This document shows positions 42,018 through 50,544 of a stretch of DNA of 64,000 bases, one piece after another. The notes beneath the pieces were generated by a model. The model did not search any database. It was not told where the DNA came from and saw only the letters and a list, made by a program, of their open reading frames with translations. The DNA lies in NCBI GenBank assembly GCA_947631595.1, contig CANRLZ010000003.1, forward strand, positions 16,425 through 80,424, given 5' to 3'. Both the position numbers and the translations under genes were made by a program. Position 1 is the first letter of the stretch, and the number at the start of each line of letters is the position of its first letter. Origin of the DNA: an uncultured Oscillospiraceae bacterium. GTDB taxonomy: Bacteria; Bacillota; Clostridia; Oscillospirales; Oscillospiraceae.

Positions 42018-44943
42018 TTTTTCTCGCCTCCATCGCGGCCATCAGGGAGCGGGTGCGGATACGCACCGCGCCCAGGTTGCTCACGTCGTCGATCTTGAGC
42101 TGGGTGTAGAGCTTGCCGTGATCCTCCAGGATGGAGCGCATCTCATCGCCGGTGATGGCGTCGGTGCCGCAGCCGAAGGAGACCAGCTGCACCAGCTGCA
42201 TATCCTCCTGCTCGCACACATACCGGGCGGCCTGGTACATCCGGGCCTGGAAGGTCCACTGGTTCAAAACCGCCCGTGTCTCATACCCCTCGTGCCAGGC
42301 CACCGCGTCCTCGGTGATGAGGGTGAAGCCGTAGGAGGTGATAAGCTCGTTGATGCCGTGGTTGATCTCCGGGTCGATGTGGTAGGGCCGGCCGGCCACC
42401 ACCAGAATGGGCTGGCCCTGGGTCCGGGCGGACTGGATGTACCGCTCGCCCTCGGCGCGAAGATCCTGCTTGTAGTCCTCATAGGCGCGGTAGGCTGCCC
42501 GGACGGCGGCCATGGTCTCCCGCCGGGGGACGGAGAACTCCGCCTCCATGAACCGGGCCAGGCGCTTGGCGCAGTCCTTGGGGCGGTGCAGCCCCACGTA
42601 GGGGGTGAGGTAGCGGACGTTCTTTAGCTTGGGCACGTTGGCGCCCAGCAGCTCGGGGTAGTAGGCCACCACCGGGCAGTTGTAGTGGTTGTCGCTGATC
42701 TTCTCGTCGAAGTTGTAGGACATACAGGGGTAGAAGATGGTGGTGACCCCGGAGTCCACCAGGGCCTCCACATGGCCGTGCATGAGCTTGGCGGGGTAGC
42801 AGACCGTGTCGGAGGGGATGGTGTGCTGGCCGTAGAGGTAGAGCTTCCGGGAGGACTCGGGGGAGAGGACCACCTGGAAGTTGAGGCTGGTGAAAAAGGC
42901 GAACCAGAAGGGGAGATTTTCATAGAAATTCAGCCCCATGGGGATGCCGATCTTCCCCCGGCTGCCGTCCCCTTTGCCCACGCCGCCCATCTTGCGGAGC
43001 TTTTCGTACTTATAGGCCATGAGATCCGGCCGTTTCACCTTCTCCTGGCCCAGAGGGCGGGAGCAGCGGTTGCCGGAGATGAAGCGGCGGCCGCCGTCAA
43101 ACTGGTTGACGGTGAGGGAGCAGTGGTTGGTGCAGAGGTTGCAGGTGACGGGCTTGGCGGTGTGGGTGAACCGCTTCAGGTCGGCCTCGGTGAGCAACCC
43201 GGAGCGCTCCAGGTGAGCGTCCCGGGCGGCCAGGGCCGCGCCGAAAGCGCCCATGAGTCCGGCAATGGTAGGACGGGTCACGTTGCGCCCCAGCTCCAGC
43301 TCAAAGGCCCGGAGGACGGCGTCGTTGAGGAAGGTGCCGCCCTGGACCACGATATGCTGGCCCAGGTCGTCCGCCGAGACCGCCCGGATGACCTTGTAGA
43401 CGGCGTTTTTCACGATGGAGATGGACAGGCCCGCGGAGATATCCGCCACGCTGGCCCCGTCCTTCTGGGCCTGCTTGACGGAGGAGTTCATAAAGACGGT
43501 ACACCGGGAACCCAGGTTTACCGGGTTGGGGGTGAGCAGGCCCATCTGGGAGAAGGTGGCGATGTCGTAGCCCAGGGCCTTGGCGAAGGTCTCGATGAAG
43601 GAGCCGCAGCCGGAGGAGCAGGCCTCGTTGAGCATGATGGAGTCCACCGTGCCGTTGCGGATCTTGAAGCACTTCATGTCCTGGCCGCCGATGTCGATGA
43701 TAAAGTCCACCTGGGGGTTGAAGTGGGCGGCGGCCTTGTAGTGGGCCATGGTCTCCACCAGCCCCAGGTCGCAGTGGAAGGCGTTTTTGATCAGATCCTC
43801 GCCGTAGCCGGTGACCGCCGCGCCCATGATCTGGATGCGGTCGCCGCAGAGCGCGTAGATCTTCTTGAGTTCTTCCAGCACGATGGCCACGGGGTTGCCC
43901 AGGTTGGAGTGGTAGTAAGTATAGAGAAGCCCGCCGGTGGGTTCGATGAGGACCACCTTGGTGGTGGTGGATCCGGCGTCGATGCCCAGATAGGCCGGGC
44001 CGCGATAGGTGGCGAGGTCCACCTCCGGGGGGTGGGAGGCGTTGTGCCGGGCCAGGAACGCCTGGTATTCATCCTGGCTGGTGAAAAGAGGGGGGAGGGT
44101 ATTCACAAGGTCGGTGTTCTCCACCGACTCCTCCAGCTGACGGAACACCTGGTCAAAGGGCCGGGCGGGGTAGTCCCCGGCGCACAGCGCCGCGCCGATG
44201 GCGGCAAAACAGTCGCCGTCTTCGGGAAAGACGGCGTGTTCCTCGTCCAGCTTCAGCGTCTCCACGAACCGGGCGCGCAGGCCCTTGAGGAAGTGGAGCG
44301 GCCCGCCCAGAAAGACGATCTTGCCCTTCAGCTCCCGGCCCTGGGTGAGGCCGCCCACGGTCTGGTCCACCACCGCCTGGAAGATGGAGGCGGCGACGTC
44401 CTCTTTCCGTCCGCCCTGGTTCAGGATGGGCTGGATGTCCGTCTTGGCGAAGACGCCGCAGCGGGAGGCGATGGGGTAGATCTTCTCGTGGCGCAGGGAA
44501 AGCTCGTCCAGCTCGTCCACCGTCACGTCCAGGAGGGTGGCCATCTGGTCGATGAACGCGCCGGTGCCCCCGGCGCAGGAGCCGTTCATCCGCTCCTCCA
44601 GGGCGCCGCCGAAGAAGATGATCTTGGCGTCCTCGCCGCCCAGTTCGATGACGGCGTCGGTGTCGGGGATGAAGGCGCCCACCGCCGCGGCGGTGGCGTA
44701 GACCTCCTGAACAAAGTCCAACCGGCAGGCCTTGGCTACGCCCAGACCGGCCGAGCCGGTGATGACCAACTGCACGTCCTTGCCCTCCAGCTTGTCCCGG
44801 ATGCCCCGGAGGGTCTCGCAGGCCCGCTCCCGGGCCATGGAGTAGTGCCGCTCATAGGAGCGGAAGAGCAACTGGTTATCCTGATCCAAAACCACCACCT
44901 TGACGGTGGTAGAACCGATGTCAATGCCGATGCGAAGGCTCAT
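42010..44943 (-). CDS. Acyl-CoA dehydratase activase, double BadF/BcrA-type ASKHA ATPase
   Basis: 977 residues. It has two ASKHA ATPase domains: IGIDIGSTTVKVV at residue 5 and YLGIDAGSTTTKVVLI near 320. Each carries a Cys pair matching the Fe-S ligands of HgdC-type activators (GSCAGGTGAF with ASRCGVF; CSSGCGSFIE with GSRCTVF). A Cys-rich stretch, TCNLCTNHCSL with GNRCSRPLG, follows near 600. A DUF2229-like region (KIGIPMGLNFYENLPFW) completes it. Such ATPases drive low-potential electrons into a partner Fe-S protein. No classical dehydratase operon or CoA-transferase is nearby, so the partner is probably the next gene. Confidence 0.85.
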   Translation of the reverse strand: MSLRIGIDIGSTTVKVVVLDQDNQLLFRSYERHYSMARERACETLRGIRDKLEGKDVQLVITGSAGLGVAKACRLDFVQEVYATAAAVGAFIPDTDAVIELGGEDAKIIFFGGALEERMNGSCAGGTGAFIDQMATLLDVTVDELDELSLRHEKIYPIASRCGVFAKTDIQPILNQGGRKEDVAASIFQAVVDQTVGGLTQGRELKGKIVFLGGPLHFLKGLRARFVETLKLDEEHAVFPEDGDCFAAIGAALCAGDYPARPFDQVFRQLEESVENTDLVNTLPPLFTSQDEYQAFLARHNASHPPEVDLATYRGPAYLGIDAGSTTTKVVLIEPTGGLLYTYYHSNLGNPVAIVLEELKKIYALCGDRIQIMGAAVTGYGEDLIKNAFHCDLGLVETMAHYKAAAHFNPQVDFIIDIGGQDMKCFKIRNGTVDSIMLNEACSSGCGSFIETFAKALGYDIATFSQMGLLTPNPVNLGSRCTVFMNSSVKQAQKDGASVADISAGLSISIVKNAVYKVIRAVSADDLGQHIVVQGGTFLNDAVLRAFELELGRNVTRPTIAGLMGAFGAALAARDAHLERSGLLTEADLKRFTHTAKPVTCNLCTNHCSLTVNQFDGGRRFISGNRCSRPLGQEKVKRPDLMAYKYEKLRKMGGVGKGDGSRGKIGIPMGLNFYENLPFWFAFFTSLNFQVVLSPESSRKLYLYGQHTIPSDTVCYPAKLMHGHVEALVDSGVTTIFYPCMSYNFDEKISDNHYNCPVVAYYPELLGANVPKLKNVRYLTPYVGLHRPKDCAKRLARFMEAEFSVPRRETMAAVRAAYRAYEDYKQDLRAEGERYIQSARTQGQPILVVAGRPYHIDPEINHGINELITSYGFTLITEDAVAWHEGYETRAVLNQWTFQARMYQAARYVCEQEDMQLVQLVSFGCGTDAITGDEMRSILEDHGKLYTQLKIDDVSNLGAVRIRTRSLMAAMEARKNG

Positions 44944-44973
44944 AGTTTCACCTCGTCTCAGAGTTGCCCATAC

Positions 44974-45002
44974 ATTATATAGGATTTCGACCTTTTTTAC
45001 AA
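44974..45002 (-). promoter_or_regulatory. Promoter of the activase operon
   Basis: Minus strand TTGTAA, 17 bases, perfect TATAAT, about 30 bases before the activase ATG. Confidence 0.75.
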
Positions 45003-45079
45003 CCGCAAAATAGCGGAAAATCCGCCCGTAGCAAAAAGTTTACAAATCTCTCCGCCCGCCGGGCAGGCCCGTCCTTTTC

Positions 45080-45108
45080 TTGCCTTTTTTTCCGCCCTGT
45101 GATAAAAT
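45080..45108 (+). promoter_or_regulatory. Promoter of the TIGR03960-type radical SAM gene
   Basis: TTGCCT, 17 bases, TAAAAT, 30 bases before the ATG at 45139. It diverges from the activase promoter. Confidence 0.65.
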
Positions 45109-45138
45109 ATGCTCCACACAAGCTGTGGGGAGGACGTT

Positions 45139-46974
45139 ATGACAAAGGAATTGGAGAAGATCCTGCCCCTGGTGCAAAAGCCCGCCCGGTATACCGGCGG
45201 GGAGTACCGGGCGGTGGTGAAGGACAAGAGCCAGGTGGATTTCCGGGTGGCCTTCTGTTTCCCGGATTCCTACGAGATCGGCATGTCCAACCTGGGTATG
45301 CGCATCCTCTACGGGGTGATGAACGGCCTGCCCGAGGTCTGGTGCGAGCGGGTCTTCGCCCCCTGGGGGGATATGGAGGAGCAGATGCGCGCCCACCACA
45401 TCCCCCTCTATGGCCTGGAGAGCGGCGACCCCATCGGGACATTCGACCTCATCGCCTTCTCCGTGGGCTACGAGATGGCGTACAGCAACATTCTCAATAT
45501 GCTGGACCTGGCCGGTGTCCCCGTCCGCCGGGCGGATCGGAATGGCTCCCACCCCCTGGTGATCGCGGGGGGCACCTGCTGCTATAACCCCGAGCCGCTG
45601 AGCGACTTTGTAGACGTCTTCTCCCTGGGAGAGGGGGAGGACGTGACGGTGGAGATGCTCCAGGTCTGCCGAAGGGCCAAGGCGGAGGGCTGGAGCCGGG
45701 AGGAGCTGCTCCGGGTGCTTGCCAAGGTGCCGGGCCTCTACGTCCCCAGCCTGGTGGACGTGACCTACAACGCCGACGGCACCATCCGGGCCATGACCCC
45801 CGCCGACGGGGTGACCTTGCCTGTTCTCAAGCGGATCGTCTCCGACCTGAACACCTCCTATTACCCCACCCAGACCATCGTCCCCTCCACCGAGATCGTC
45901 CACGACCGGGTGATGCTGGAGGTATTCCGGGGCTGTATCCGGGGCTGCCGGTTCTGCCAGGCGGGGTACGCCTACCGCCCCGTCCGGGCCAAGGACCCTG
46001 AGCTGCTGGTGCAACAGGGGATCGCGGCGTGCAAGGACTCGGGGTATCAGGAGATGACCCTGTCCAGCCTGTCCACCAGCGACTACCGCCCCTTGGAGGC
46101 GCTGTGCGACGGGCTGCTGGACTACTGCGCCCCCCGGGATATCAGCCTGTCCCTGCCCTCCCTGCGGGCGGACAACTTCTCCATGGGCCTGATGCAGCGC
46201 CTCCAGGCGGGTCGGAAGAGCGGCCTCACCTTCGCCCCCGAGGCGGGTACCCAGCGGCTTCGGGACGCCATCAACAAAAACGTCACCGAGGAGGACCTGA
46301 AGCAGTCCTGCCGCACCGCCTTCTCCGGGGGGTGGTCCAGCGTGAAGCTCTACTTCATGCTTGGCCTGCCCACCGAGACGGACGAGGACGTGCTGGGCAT
46401 CGCGGATCTGGCCAAGAAGGTCCTGGCCTGGGGCCGGGAGTACGGCCCACACCAGCGCGGGGGCGTCCGGGTCACCGTCTCCACCGCCTGCTTCGTCCCC
46501 AAGCCCCACACCGCGTTCCAGTGGGAGGCCCAGGTGGACATGGACGAGTATATGCGCCGGGTGACCCTCCTGCGGGAGAATATGCGGGAGCGGAACATCA
46601 CCTACAACTGGCACGACCCGGACACCAGCTTTCTGGAGGCGGTCTTCTCACGGGGCGACCGGCGGCTGGGGGCGGTGATCTGGGAGGCGTGGAAAAACGG
46701 GGCGAAGTTTGACGCCTGGAGCGAGTATTTTGACCTCCAGCGCTGGCTGGACGCCTTTGCCGCCTGTGGCCTGGATCCCCATTTCTACGCCAACCGGGAG
46801 CGGGGGAGAGAGGAGATCTTCCCCTGGGAGGTCACCTCCACCGGGGTGAGCCGGGCGTTTTTGGCCCGGGAGCGGGAGCAGGCCTATCGGGCGGTCATCA
46901 CCCCGGATTGCCGCAAGCAGTGCTCCGGCTGCGGGGCCAACCAGTTCTGCCCAGGGGGTGTGTGCGATGCCTAA
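45139..46974 (+). CDS. B12-binding-domain radical SAM protein, TIGR03960 type
   Basis: 611 residues from MTKELEKILPL behind GGGGAGGA. The N-terminal region (FCFPDSYEIGMSNLGMRILYGVMN) has the B12-binding-like fold. The radical SAM cluster motif CIRGCRFCQ lies near residue 270. The C-terminus ends in cysteines (CRKQCSGCGANQFCPGGVC), probably an extra Fe-S site. The family is almost always followed by a TIGR03936/DUF2344 protein, as here. The reaction is unproven; an RNA or ribosome-linked modification is often suspected because homologues sit near rng/rplU, which are absent here. Confidence 0.88.
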   Translation: MTKELEKILPLVQKPARYTGGEYRAVVKDKSQVDFRVAFCFPDSYEIGMSNLGMRILYGVMNGLPEVWCERVFAPWGDMEEQMRAHHIPLYGLESGDPIGTFDLIAFSVGYEMAYSNILNMLDLAGVPVRRADRNGSHPLVIAGGTCCYNPEPLSDFVDVFSLGEGEDVTVEMLQVCRRAKAEGWSREELLRVLAKVPGLYVPSLVDVTYNADGTIRAMTPADGVTLPVLKRIVSDLNTSYYPTQTIVPSTEIVHDRVMLEVFRGCIRGCRFCQAGYAYRPVRAKDPELLVQQGIAACKDSGYQEMTLSSLSTSDYRPLEALCDGLLDYCAPRDISLSLPSLRADNFSMGLMQRLQAGRKSGLTFAPEAGTQRLRDAINKNVTEEDLKQSCRTAFSGGWSSVKLYFMLGLPTETDEDVLGIADLAKKVLAWGREYGPHQRGGVRVTVSTACFVPKPHTAFQWEAQVDMDEYMRRVTLLRENMRERNITYNWHDPDTSFLEAVFSRGDRRLGAVIWEAWKNGAKFDAWSEYFDLQRWLDAFAACGLDPHFYANRERGREEIFPWEVTSTGVSRAFLAREREQAYRAVITPDCRKQCSGCGANQFCPGGVCDA

Positions 46975-47635
46975 GGACCGTCTGCTGTTCGCCAAAGAGG
47001 GGAGAGCGTGCTACATCTCCCACCTGGACCTGATGCGCACCTTCCAGCGCGCCTTTTTGCGCGCCGACATCCCCATCAAGCACACCGAGGGGTTTCACCC
47101 CCACCCCTTCATCTCCATCGCCCTGCCCCTGTCCCTGGGTTTTTCCAGCGCGTGTGAGATCTTGGAGTTCGGCCTTTTGGCGGGCACGCCCCGCCGGGAG
47201 GTGCCCGCGCGGCTCAACGCCGTTCTCCCCGAGGGCGTTCGCGTGCTGGAGTGCTACGAGGGGACGCGGCCCATGCGGGAGCTTCAGGCGATCCGCTTCC
47301 AGATCCAGGTAGATTTTGCCGGGGACGTCCCCGGACTCTGCCAGGCGTGGGGGGAGCTGCTGGGCCGGGAGAGCTGGATCGTGGAAAAACCCTCCAAGAA
47401 AGCAAAGAGCGGGTCGGTAAATGTAGATATTCCAACGCTTGTAAAGGAATATAGCTTTACTGATTTGACCGAGAACGGCGTCACCCTTCTGGCGACGCTG
47501 TCCGCGCAAAACCCTGGATTGAACCCGAGTGTAATGGTGAAAGCCTTGACAGATGCCTGTCCCCAATTTCCCCCGGAATTTGTCCGCTACCGCCGGTTGG
47601 AGATCGTTGACGGGGATGGCAATATCTTTCGGTGA
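46967..47635 (+). CDS. TIGR03936 family radical-SAM-associated protein (DUF2344)
   Basis: 222 residues. RLLFAKEGRACYISHLDLMRTFQRAFLRADIP and EGFHPHPFISIALPLSLGFSSACEILEF are the family hallmarks. It lacks its own radical SAM motif and is probably a partner or substrate-recognition subunit of the upstream enzyme, which it overlaps by 8 nt. Its last third (from about 47400) is more A/T-rich than its surroundings. Confidence 0.88.
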   Translation: MPKDRLLFAKEGRACYISHLDLMRTFQRAFLRADIPIKHTEGFHPHPFISIALPLSLGFSSACEILEFGLLAGTPRREVPARLNAVLPEGVRVLECYEGTRPMRELQAIRFQIQVDFAGDVPGLCQAWGELLGRESWIVEKPSKKAKSGSVNVDIPTLVKEYSFTDLTENGVTLLATLSAQNPGLNPSVMVKALTDACPQFPPEFVRYRRLEIVDGDGNIFR

Positions 47636-47653
47636 GAAAGATCGTGAAAAAGT

Positions 47654-47682
47654 TTGACAACTTTTTCGGGATGGGCTACACT
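47654..47682 (+). promoter_or_regulatory. rex promoter inside a dyad
   Basis: TTGACA, 17 bases, TACACT. The -35 lies at the centre of GAAAAAGTT-TGAC-AACTTTTTC, a 9-bp inverted repeat. No T-run follows the repeat, so an operator is more likely than a terminator. Confidence 0.65.
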
Positions 47683-47717
47683 AAAATGGAACAAAGAGAG
47701 AAAGGGGGTGGGCCGGC

Positions 47718-48344
47718 GTGAAACGCGAGAAGGTCTCCACCGCTGTCATTCGCCGTCTGCCCCGGTACTATCGCCATCTGGAGGAACTGAGCCTGGCGGG
47801 GACGGAGCGCATCTCCTCCCAGGCGCTCAGCGCCGCCATGGGCCTCACCGCGTCCCAGATTCGTCAGGACCTGTCCTGCTTTGGGGAGTTTGGACTCCAG
47901 GGGTACGGGTACAACGTGGAAAATCTCCGCCGGGAGATCGGGGAGATCTTGGGCGTGAACCGTGGCCACCGGGCCATTCTCCTGGGCGCGGGCAACCTGG
48001 GCCGGGCGCTGATGGCGAACTTCCACTTTGACCGCTGCGGCTTCACCCTGGAGGCCGCCTTTGACGTGGACAAGGCGCTGATCGGCCAGACGGTGGCCGG
48101 AGTCCCGGTGCTGGACGTGGCCGAGCTTGAGACGTACTTAAAAAAGCATCCGGCGGACGTGGCGGCGCTCACCGTTCCCGGCCCTGTGGCCCAGGAGCTG
48201 ACCCAGCGGCTGGCCCAGGCCGGGGTGGGGGGGATCTGGAACTTCACCAACGTGGAGTTGGCCGTGCCCCCTACCACTGCGGTGGAGAGCGTCCACTTTG
48301 CCGACAGCCTGCTGACCCTGAGCTACATGATCTTGAAAGGATAG
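47718..48344 (+). CDS. rex: Redox-sensing transcriptional repressor Rex
   Basis: NADH/NAD+-ratio sensor that represses fermentation and anaerobic respiration genes. 208 residues. The N-terminal winged helix (STAVIRRLPRYYRHLEEL ... LTASQIRQDLSCFGEFG) is followed by the Rossmann domain with LLGAGNLGRAL and the C-terminal swap helix. GTG start at 47718 behind GAAAGGGGG. The SLH gene follows after 6 bases and may be cotranscribed. Confidence 0.95.
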   Translation: MKREKVSTAVIRRLPRYYRHLEELSLAGTERISSQALSAAMGLTASQIRQDLSCFGEFGLQGYGYNVENLRREIGEILGVNRGHRAILLGAGNLGRALMANFHFDRCGFTLEAAFDVDKALIGQTVAGVPVLDVAELETYLKKHPADVAALTVPGPVAQELTQRLAQAGVGGIWNFTNVELAVPPTTAVESVHFADSLLTLSYMILKG

Positions 48345-48350
48345 CTTGCT

Positions 48351-49403
48351 ATGAAACATCGTTTGACGGCGGCGCTGGCCGCGGTGTTGCTGCTGGGCGC
48401 CGGGATCGCCCTGGCCGTGGGGAATATAAGCGACACGGCGATGATCTCCAAGAGCTACTATGAGGACACCTATCTCCCCGCCCTCCGGGAGAATTTGACC
48501 AAGCGGGCGCAGACCGCCTCCGCCCCCATCTATGAAAAGGCGGAGGCCGCCCTGAAGGGGCAGAGCCAGGCCGCCGGCGGCACGCCCTACACCTCCGCCC
48601 AGATGGGCGAGGGGGACGAGCTGAAGCTGGCGGCAGGGGGGAGCCTGCTGGTCTACAACGGCGCCGGTCGGTTGACCTCCGGCGCTCTGGCCGACGTGAC
48701 CGACGGCGTCTCCGTATCCGCCGGTTCGGCGCTGACCGCCGCCCACCGCTATATCGTCACCGATACATCCGGCGCCACGGTGCGGCAGACCGCCTCCGGC
48801 GCCCTGGGTTACCAGGGCACGGGGCAGGTGACCAAGGCCGCGGATCAGACCTTGCCCTTCGCCGACGTGACGGCGGGGGATTGGTTCCACGACGCGGTGG
48901 CCTACGTCTATCAGCACGGGTACTTTTCCGGCACCGGCGCCGGCACCTTCTCGCCCAACGCGCCCATGGACCGGGCCATGGTGGCCACGGTGCTGTACCG
49001 CCTCTCCGGAGACACGGCCAAAGGCGACGGAACAGACTTCTCCGACGTGCCCGCCGGGCAGTGGTACTCAGACGGCATCGCCTGGGCCAGCGCCCAGGGC
49101 GTGGTCAACGGCATGGGGAACGATCTCTACGCGCCGAATTTGGCGGTGACCCGGGAACAGCTTGTGACCATGCTCTACCGCTATGAGACAGCGTACCGCG
49201 AGACCACGGCTGCCGCCGCGGGGAGCAGCCTCGCCAAATTCCCGGATCAGGCCAGTGTCTCCGACTGGGCGCGGGAAGCTATGACCTGGGCGGTGAAAGA
49301 GGGATTGGTCCAGGGCCGGGACAACGGCTCGCTGGATCCCGCCGGAACCGCCACGAGGGCGGAGGTGGCCACCATCCTCCAGCGTTTTTCCCAGCGCCTT
49401 TAA
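48351..49403 (+). CDS. SLH-domain surface protein
   Basis: 350 residues. A signal peptide (MKHRLTAALAAVLLLGAGIALA) is followed by a linker/unknown region of about 25-165 with a coiled, charged start and Ser/Gly/Ala-rich beta segments. Three SLH repeats follow, beginning LPFADVTAGDWFHDAVAY, FSDVPAGQWYSDGIAWA and FPDQASVSDWAREAMTWA. SLH repeats bind secondary cell-wall polymers, so it should be non-covalently wall-anchored. The role of the N-terminal part is unknown. Confidence 0.9.
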   Translation: MKHRLTAALAAVLLLGAGIALAVGNISDTAMISKSYYEDTYLPALRENLTKRAQTASAPIYEKAEAALKGQSQAAGGTPYTSAQMGEGDELKLAAGGSLLVYNGAGRLTSGALADVTDGVSVSAGSALTAAHRYIVTDTSGATVRQTASGALGYQGTGQVTKAADQTLPFADVTAGDWFHDAVAYVYQHGYFSGTGAGTFSPNAPMDRAMVATVLYRLSGDTAKGDGTDFSDVPAGQWYSDGIAWASAQGVVNGMGNDLYAPNLAVTREQLVTMLYRYETAYRETTAAAAGSSLAKFPDQASVSDWAREAMTWAVKEGLVQGRDNGSLDPAGTATRAEVATILQRFSQRL

Positions 49404-49435
49404 GGCCCTGGGCGTCACCGAAGCCGCACCCTGGC

Positions 49436-49477
49436 ATAAGATGGATTGAGCCGGTCGCAGACTGGGCTCCATCTTAT
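49436..49477 (+). repeat. Inverted repeat upstream of the Cys-rich peptide gene
   Basis: ATAAGATGGA / TCCATCTTAT (10 bp) with a shorter GCC/GGC inner pairing. The Shine-Dalgarno GGGAGGT begins two bases after the right arm. AC at 49417, 16 bases, then CATAAGATG also resembles a sigma-K-type promoter (AC...CATAnnnTA), so the dyad may be operator or leader. Confidence 0.6.
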
Positions 49478-49494
49478 CAGGGAGGTACTTCACT

Positions 49495-49635
49495 ATGGGT
49501 TGCAACAACGGTTGTGGCTGGGGCGGCAACAGCTGTCTCTGGATCATCATCATCCTCATCGTCCTCTTCGCCTGCGGCGGCAATGGCTGCTGCGGCAACT
49601 GCGGCTGCAATAACAACAACGGCTGCGGCTGCTAA
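49495..49635 (+). CDS. 46-residue Cys/Asn/Gly-rich single-helix membrane peptide (not in ORF track)
   Basis: ATG GGT TGC AAC AAC... to TAA encodes a peptide opening MGCNNGCGWGGNSC. A hydrophobic helix, CLWIIIILIVLFAC, follows. The tail is almost only Gly, Asn and Cys (CCGNCGCNNNNGCGC), with 12 cysteines in 46 residues. GGGAGGT stands 8 bases before the ATG and a clean terminator follows, so this is a real transcription unit. The layout recalls YjcZ/coat-type small sporulation peptides of Bacilli but is much richer in Cys. Metal binding or disulfide cross-linking in the spore coat is inference. Confidence 0.75.
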   Translation: MGCNNGCGWGGNSCLWIIIILIVLFACGGNGCCGNCGCNNNNGCGC

Positions 49636-49673
49636 GGCGGACGGAGCGCATACACATCAGAATATCCGAAACC

Positions 49674-49704
49674 GGGCGGGGGAGTAATCCCCCGTCCATT
49701 TTTT
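49674..49704 (+). terminator. Terminator of the Cys-rich peptide gene
   Basis: GGGCGGGGGA-GTAA-TCCCCCGTCC (one G-T pair) followed by six T. Confidence 0.88.
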
Positions 49705-49707
49705 ATG

Positions 49708-49742
49708 AAAAAGGCGTCCACCCATCACGGGTGGACGCCTTT
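49708..49742 (-). terminator. Terminator of the asd-dapA-dapB operon
   Basis: Minus strand AAAGGCGTCCACCC / GGGTGGACGCCTTT with a 5-base loop, then TTT. Confidence 0.88.
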
Positions 49743-49758
49743 GCGTATTTTATTCCGC

Positions 49759-50523
49759 TCAGATGGCGGCCAGGACGTCTTTCATGGAGTACATCCCCGG
49801 CTGACCCACGGCGGCCATGAACTTGGCGGCCTTCAGGGCGCCCCGGGCGAAGACCTCCCGGGAGGCGGCGTGGTGGTGCAGCTCCACCACCTCCTGTTCC
49901 CCGGCGAAGATCACCTCATGGTCGCCCACGATGGTGCCGCCTCGGACAGCGGAAATGCCGATCTCCGTGTGCTCCCGGCCCTGGCGGCGGCTGTGGCGGT
50001 CGTAGATGTACTCCGGCTGGAAGGAGAGGCCGGACTTGGCGGCGTCCGCCAGCATGAGGGCGGTGCCGCTGGGGGCGTCCACCTTCTTGTTGTGGTGGCG
50101 CTCCACGATCTCAATGTCGAAGTCCTCCCCCAGCACCTGCGCCGCCCGCCGGGTCAGCTCCAGCAGGAGGTTGACCCCGATGGAGAGGTTGGCGGAGCGG
50201 AAGATGGGAACGGCCTTGGAGGCGGCCTCCATCTGCCCCAGCTGCTCGGGGCTGTACCCCGTGGCGGCCAGCACCAGGGGAAGGGACTTGGCCTTGGCCC
50301 AGGGGAGCAGCGCGCCCAGGGCGGCGGGGGAGGAGAAGTCCACCAGCGCGTCCGCCTCGATATCGCACTCCTCCGGGGTGGCGAAGACGGGGTAAGCGGT
50401 GGCGGCGGCGCTGCCCACCGGGTCGATGCCCGCCACAATGGTCAGATCTTCATCCGCCTCGCACAGGCGGGAGACCACCTGGCCCATCCGGCCCAGGCAG
50501 CCTGAGAGGATCAGTTTTGTCAT
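49759..50523 (-). CDS. dapB: 4-hydroxy-tetrahydrodipicolinate reductase
   Basis: NAD(P)H-dependent reduction toward diaminopimelate and lysine. 254 residues. The Rossmann loop is LSGCLGRMGQVV. The catalytic block IVERHHNKKVDAPSGTAL carries the two catalytic His and the substrate-binding Lys. RGGTIVGDHEVIF is also typical. Last gene of the asd-dapA-dapB unit. Confidence 0.96.
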   Translation of the reverse strand: MTKLILSGCLGRMGQVVSRLCEADEDLTIVAGIDPVGSAAATAYPVFATPEECDIEADALVDFSSPAALGALLPWAKAKSLPLVLAATGYSPEQLGQMEAASKAVPIFRSANLSIGVNLLLELTRRAAQVLGEDFDIEIVERHHNKKVDAPSGTALMLADAAKSGLSFQPEYIYDRHSRRQGREHTEIGISAVRGGTIVGDHEVIFAGEQEVVELHHHAASREVFARGALKAAKFMAAVGQPGMYSMKDVLAAI

Positions 50524-50544
50524 CGGTGTAACCCTTCCTCCCGC

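Noticed and set aside
42685-44982. 765-aa plus-strand ORF
   Set aside because: Antisense shadow of the activase gene, same low-complexity composition, no ribosome site.
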